Assembly (NCBI GenBank): GCA_903878265.1
Contig: CAIRHD010000117.1
Coordinates: 1 to 32,593 of the forward strand
Source: an uncultured Bacteroidales bacterium
GTDB taxonomy: Bacteria > Bacteroidota > Bacteroidia > Bacteroidales > UBA4417
Direction of reading: 5' to 3'
DNA length: 32,593 nt
Positions 32,467 through 32,593 of the stretch are shown here, in pieces; within the stretch, counting starts at the first letter, position 1, and each line of letters begins with the position of its first letter. The notes beneath the pieces were generated by a model. The model had not been told where the DNA came from, ran no database searches, and saw only the letters and a program-made list of their open reading frames with translations. The translations under genes were made by a program, and so were the position numbers.

Positions 32467-32593
32467 ATCTCTGAATTTGAAAATTTATTTTCCCTCTCTT
32501 TGGTCTTAAACGTGTTTTTCCTCTTTGCTAACAGTGAATTACAGAGGTTTCCCTTTTTCCATGACGCAATATCTTTTACTGTACAGGAATCAA
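32462..32593 (-). other. Open frame on the minus strand running off the right edge
   Basis: A leftward frame enters from the window edge and ends in TAA at 32462, after DSCTVKDIASWKKGNLCNS, LLAKRKNTFKTKERENK and FSNSEI. It ends precisely where the Rossmann gene is interrupted, so it could be the 3' end of a gene on an inserted element. It is short enough to be chance. Confidence 0.25.

Noticed and set aside
1-32593. tRNA or rRNA genes
   Set aside because: All larger intergenic stretches were read on both strands for cloverleaf arms and rRNA-like segments; none was convincing, though a covariance search was not possible.

Overview
The window looks like a piece of a Bacteroidota (Bacteroidetes) chromosome, probably a free-living environmental member of the Bacteroidales/Marinilabiliales/Cytophagales type; the sequence alone does not fix the genus. 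The evidence is a T9SS (Por secretion) C-terminal sorting domain, a TPR hybrid histidine kinase/response regulator/AraC protein, a giant dockerin-tailed beta-helix surface protein, many SPII lipoproteins, and -7 promoter boxes of the Bacteroidota type TAnnTTTG. Shine-Dalgarno sequences are almost absent. No rRNA, tRNA or CRISPR array was recognised.

Left part (1-14.2 kb, all leftward): the 5' part of mfd, a small lipoprotein, a LVIVD-repeat lipoprotein split by an in-frame stop codon, an outer-membrane barrel protein, a 2,200-residue secreted beta-helix/dockerin protein, and a hybrid two-component regulator directly downstream of it.

Accessory island (14.2-17.4 kb): this is the most unusual part. 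It holds an array of degenerate 8-bp units, a polyvalent-protein-type kinase gene with a tiny overlapping ORF, two related terminator hairpins, and a HigB/HigA-type toxin-antitoxin pair bracketed by two direct copies of an attC-like, hairpin-bearing repeat. A 111-nt internally deleted group II intron lies exactly inside the end of the second copy. A frameshifted, 5'-truncated gene follows. The layout resembles a small integron cassette remnant without an integrase (CALIN-like).

Middle (17.4-24.9 kb): a secreted M64-family metallopeptidase, a large T9SS-exported protein with four tandem Ig-like repeats, an orphan Vsr-type endonuclease, a lipoprotein and a SAM methyltransferase.

Right part (24.9-32.6 kb): housekeeping metabolism. 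It has a UbiA-family prenyltransferase (probably menaquinone synthesis), phosphoglycerate kinase, a methionine-type aminotransferase, a deoxynucleoside kinase and a GH3-family protein. Between them lie a possible structured RNA, repeat elements, a 45-aa ORF with a rare strong Shine-Dalgarno downstream of a Pho-box-like site, and at the right edge the first 16 codons of a Rossmann-fold gene that is cut off abruptly.
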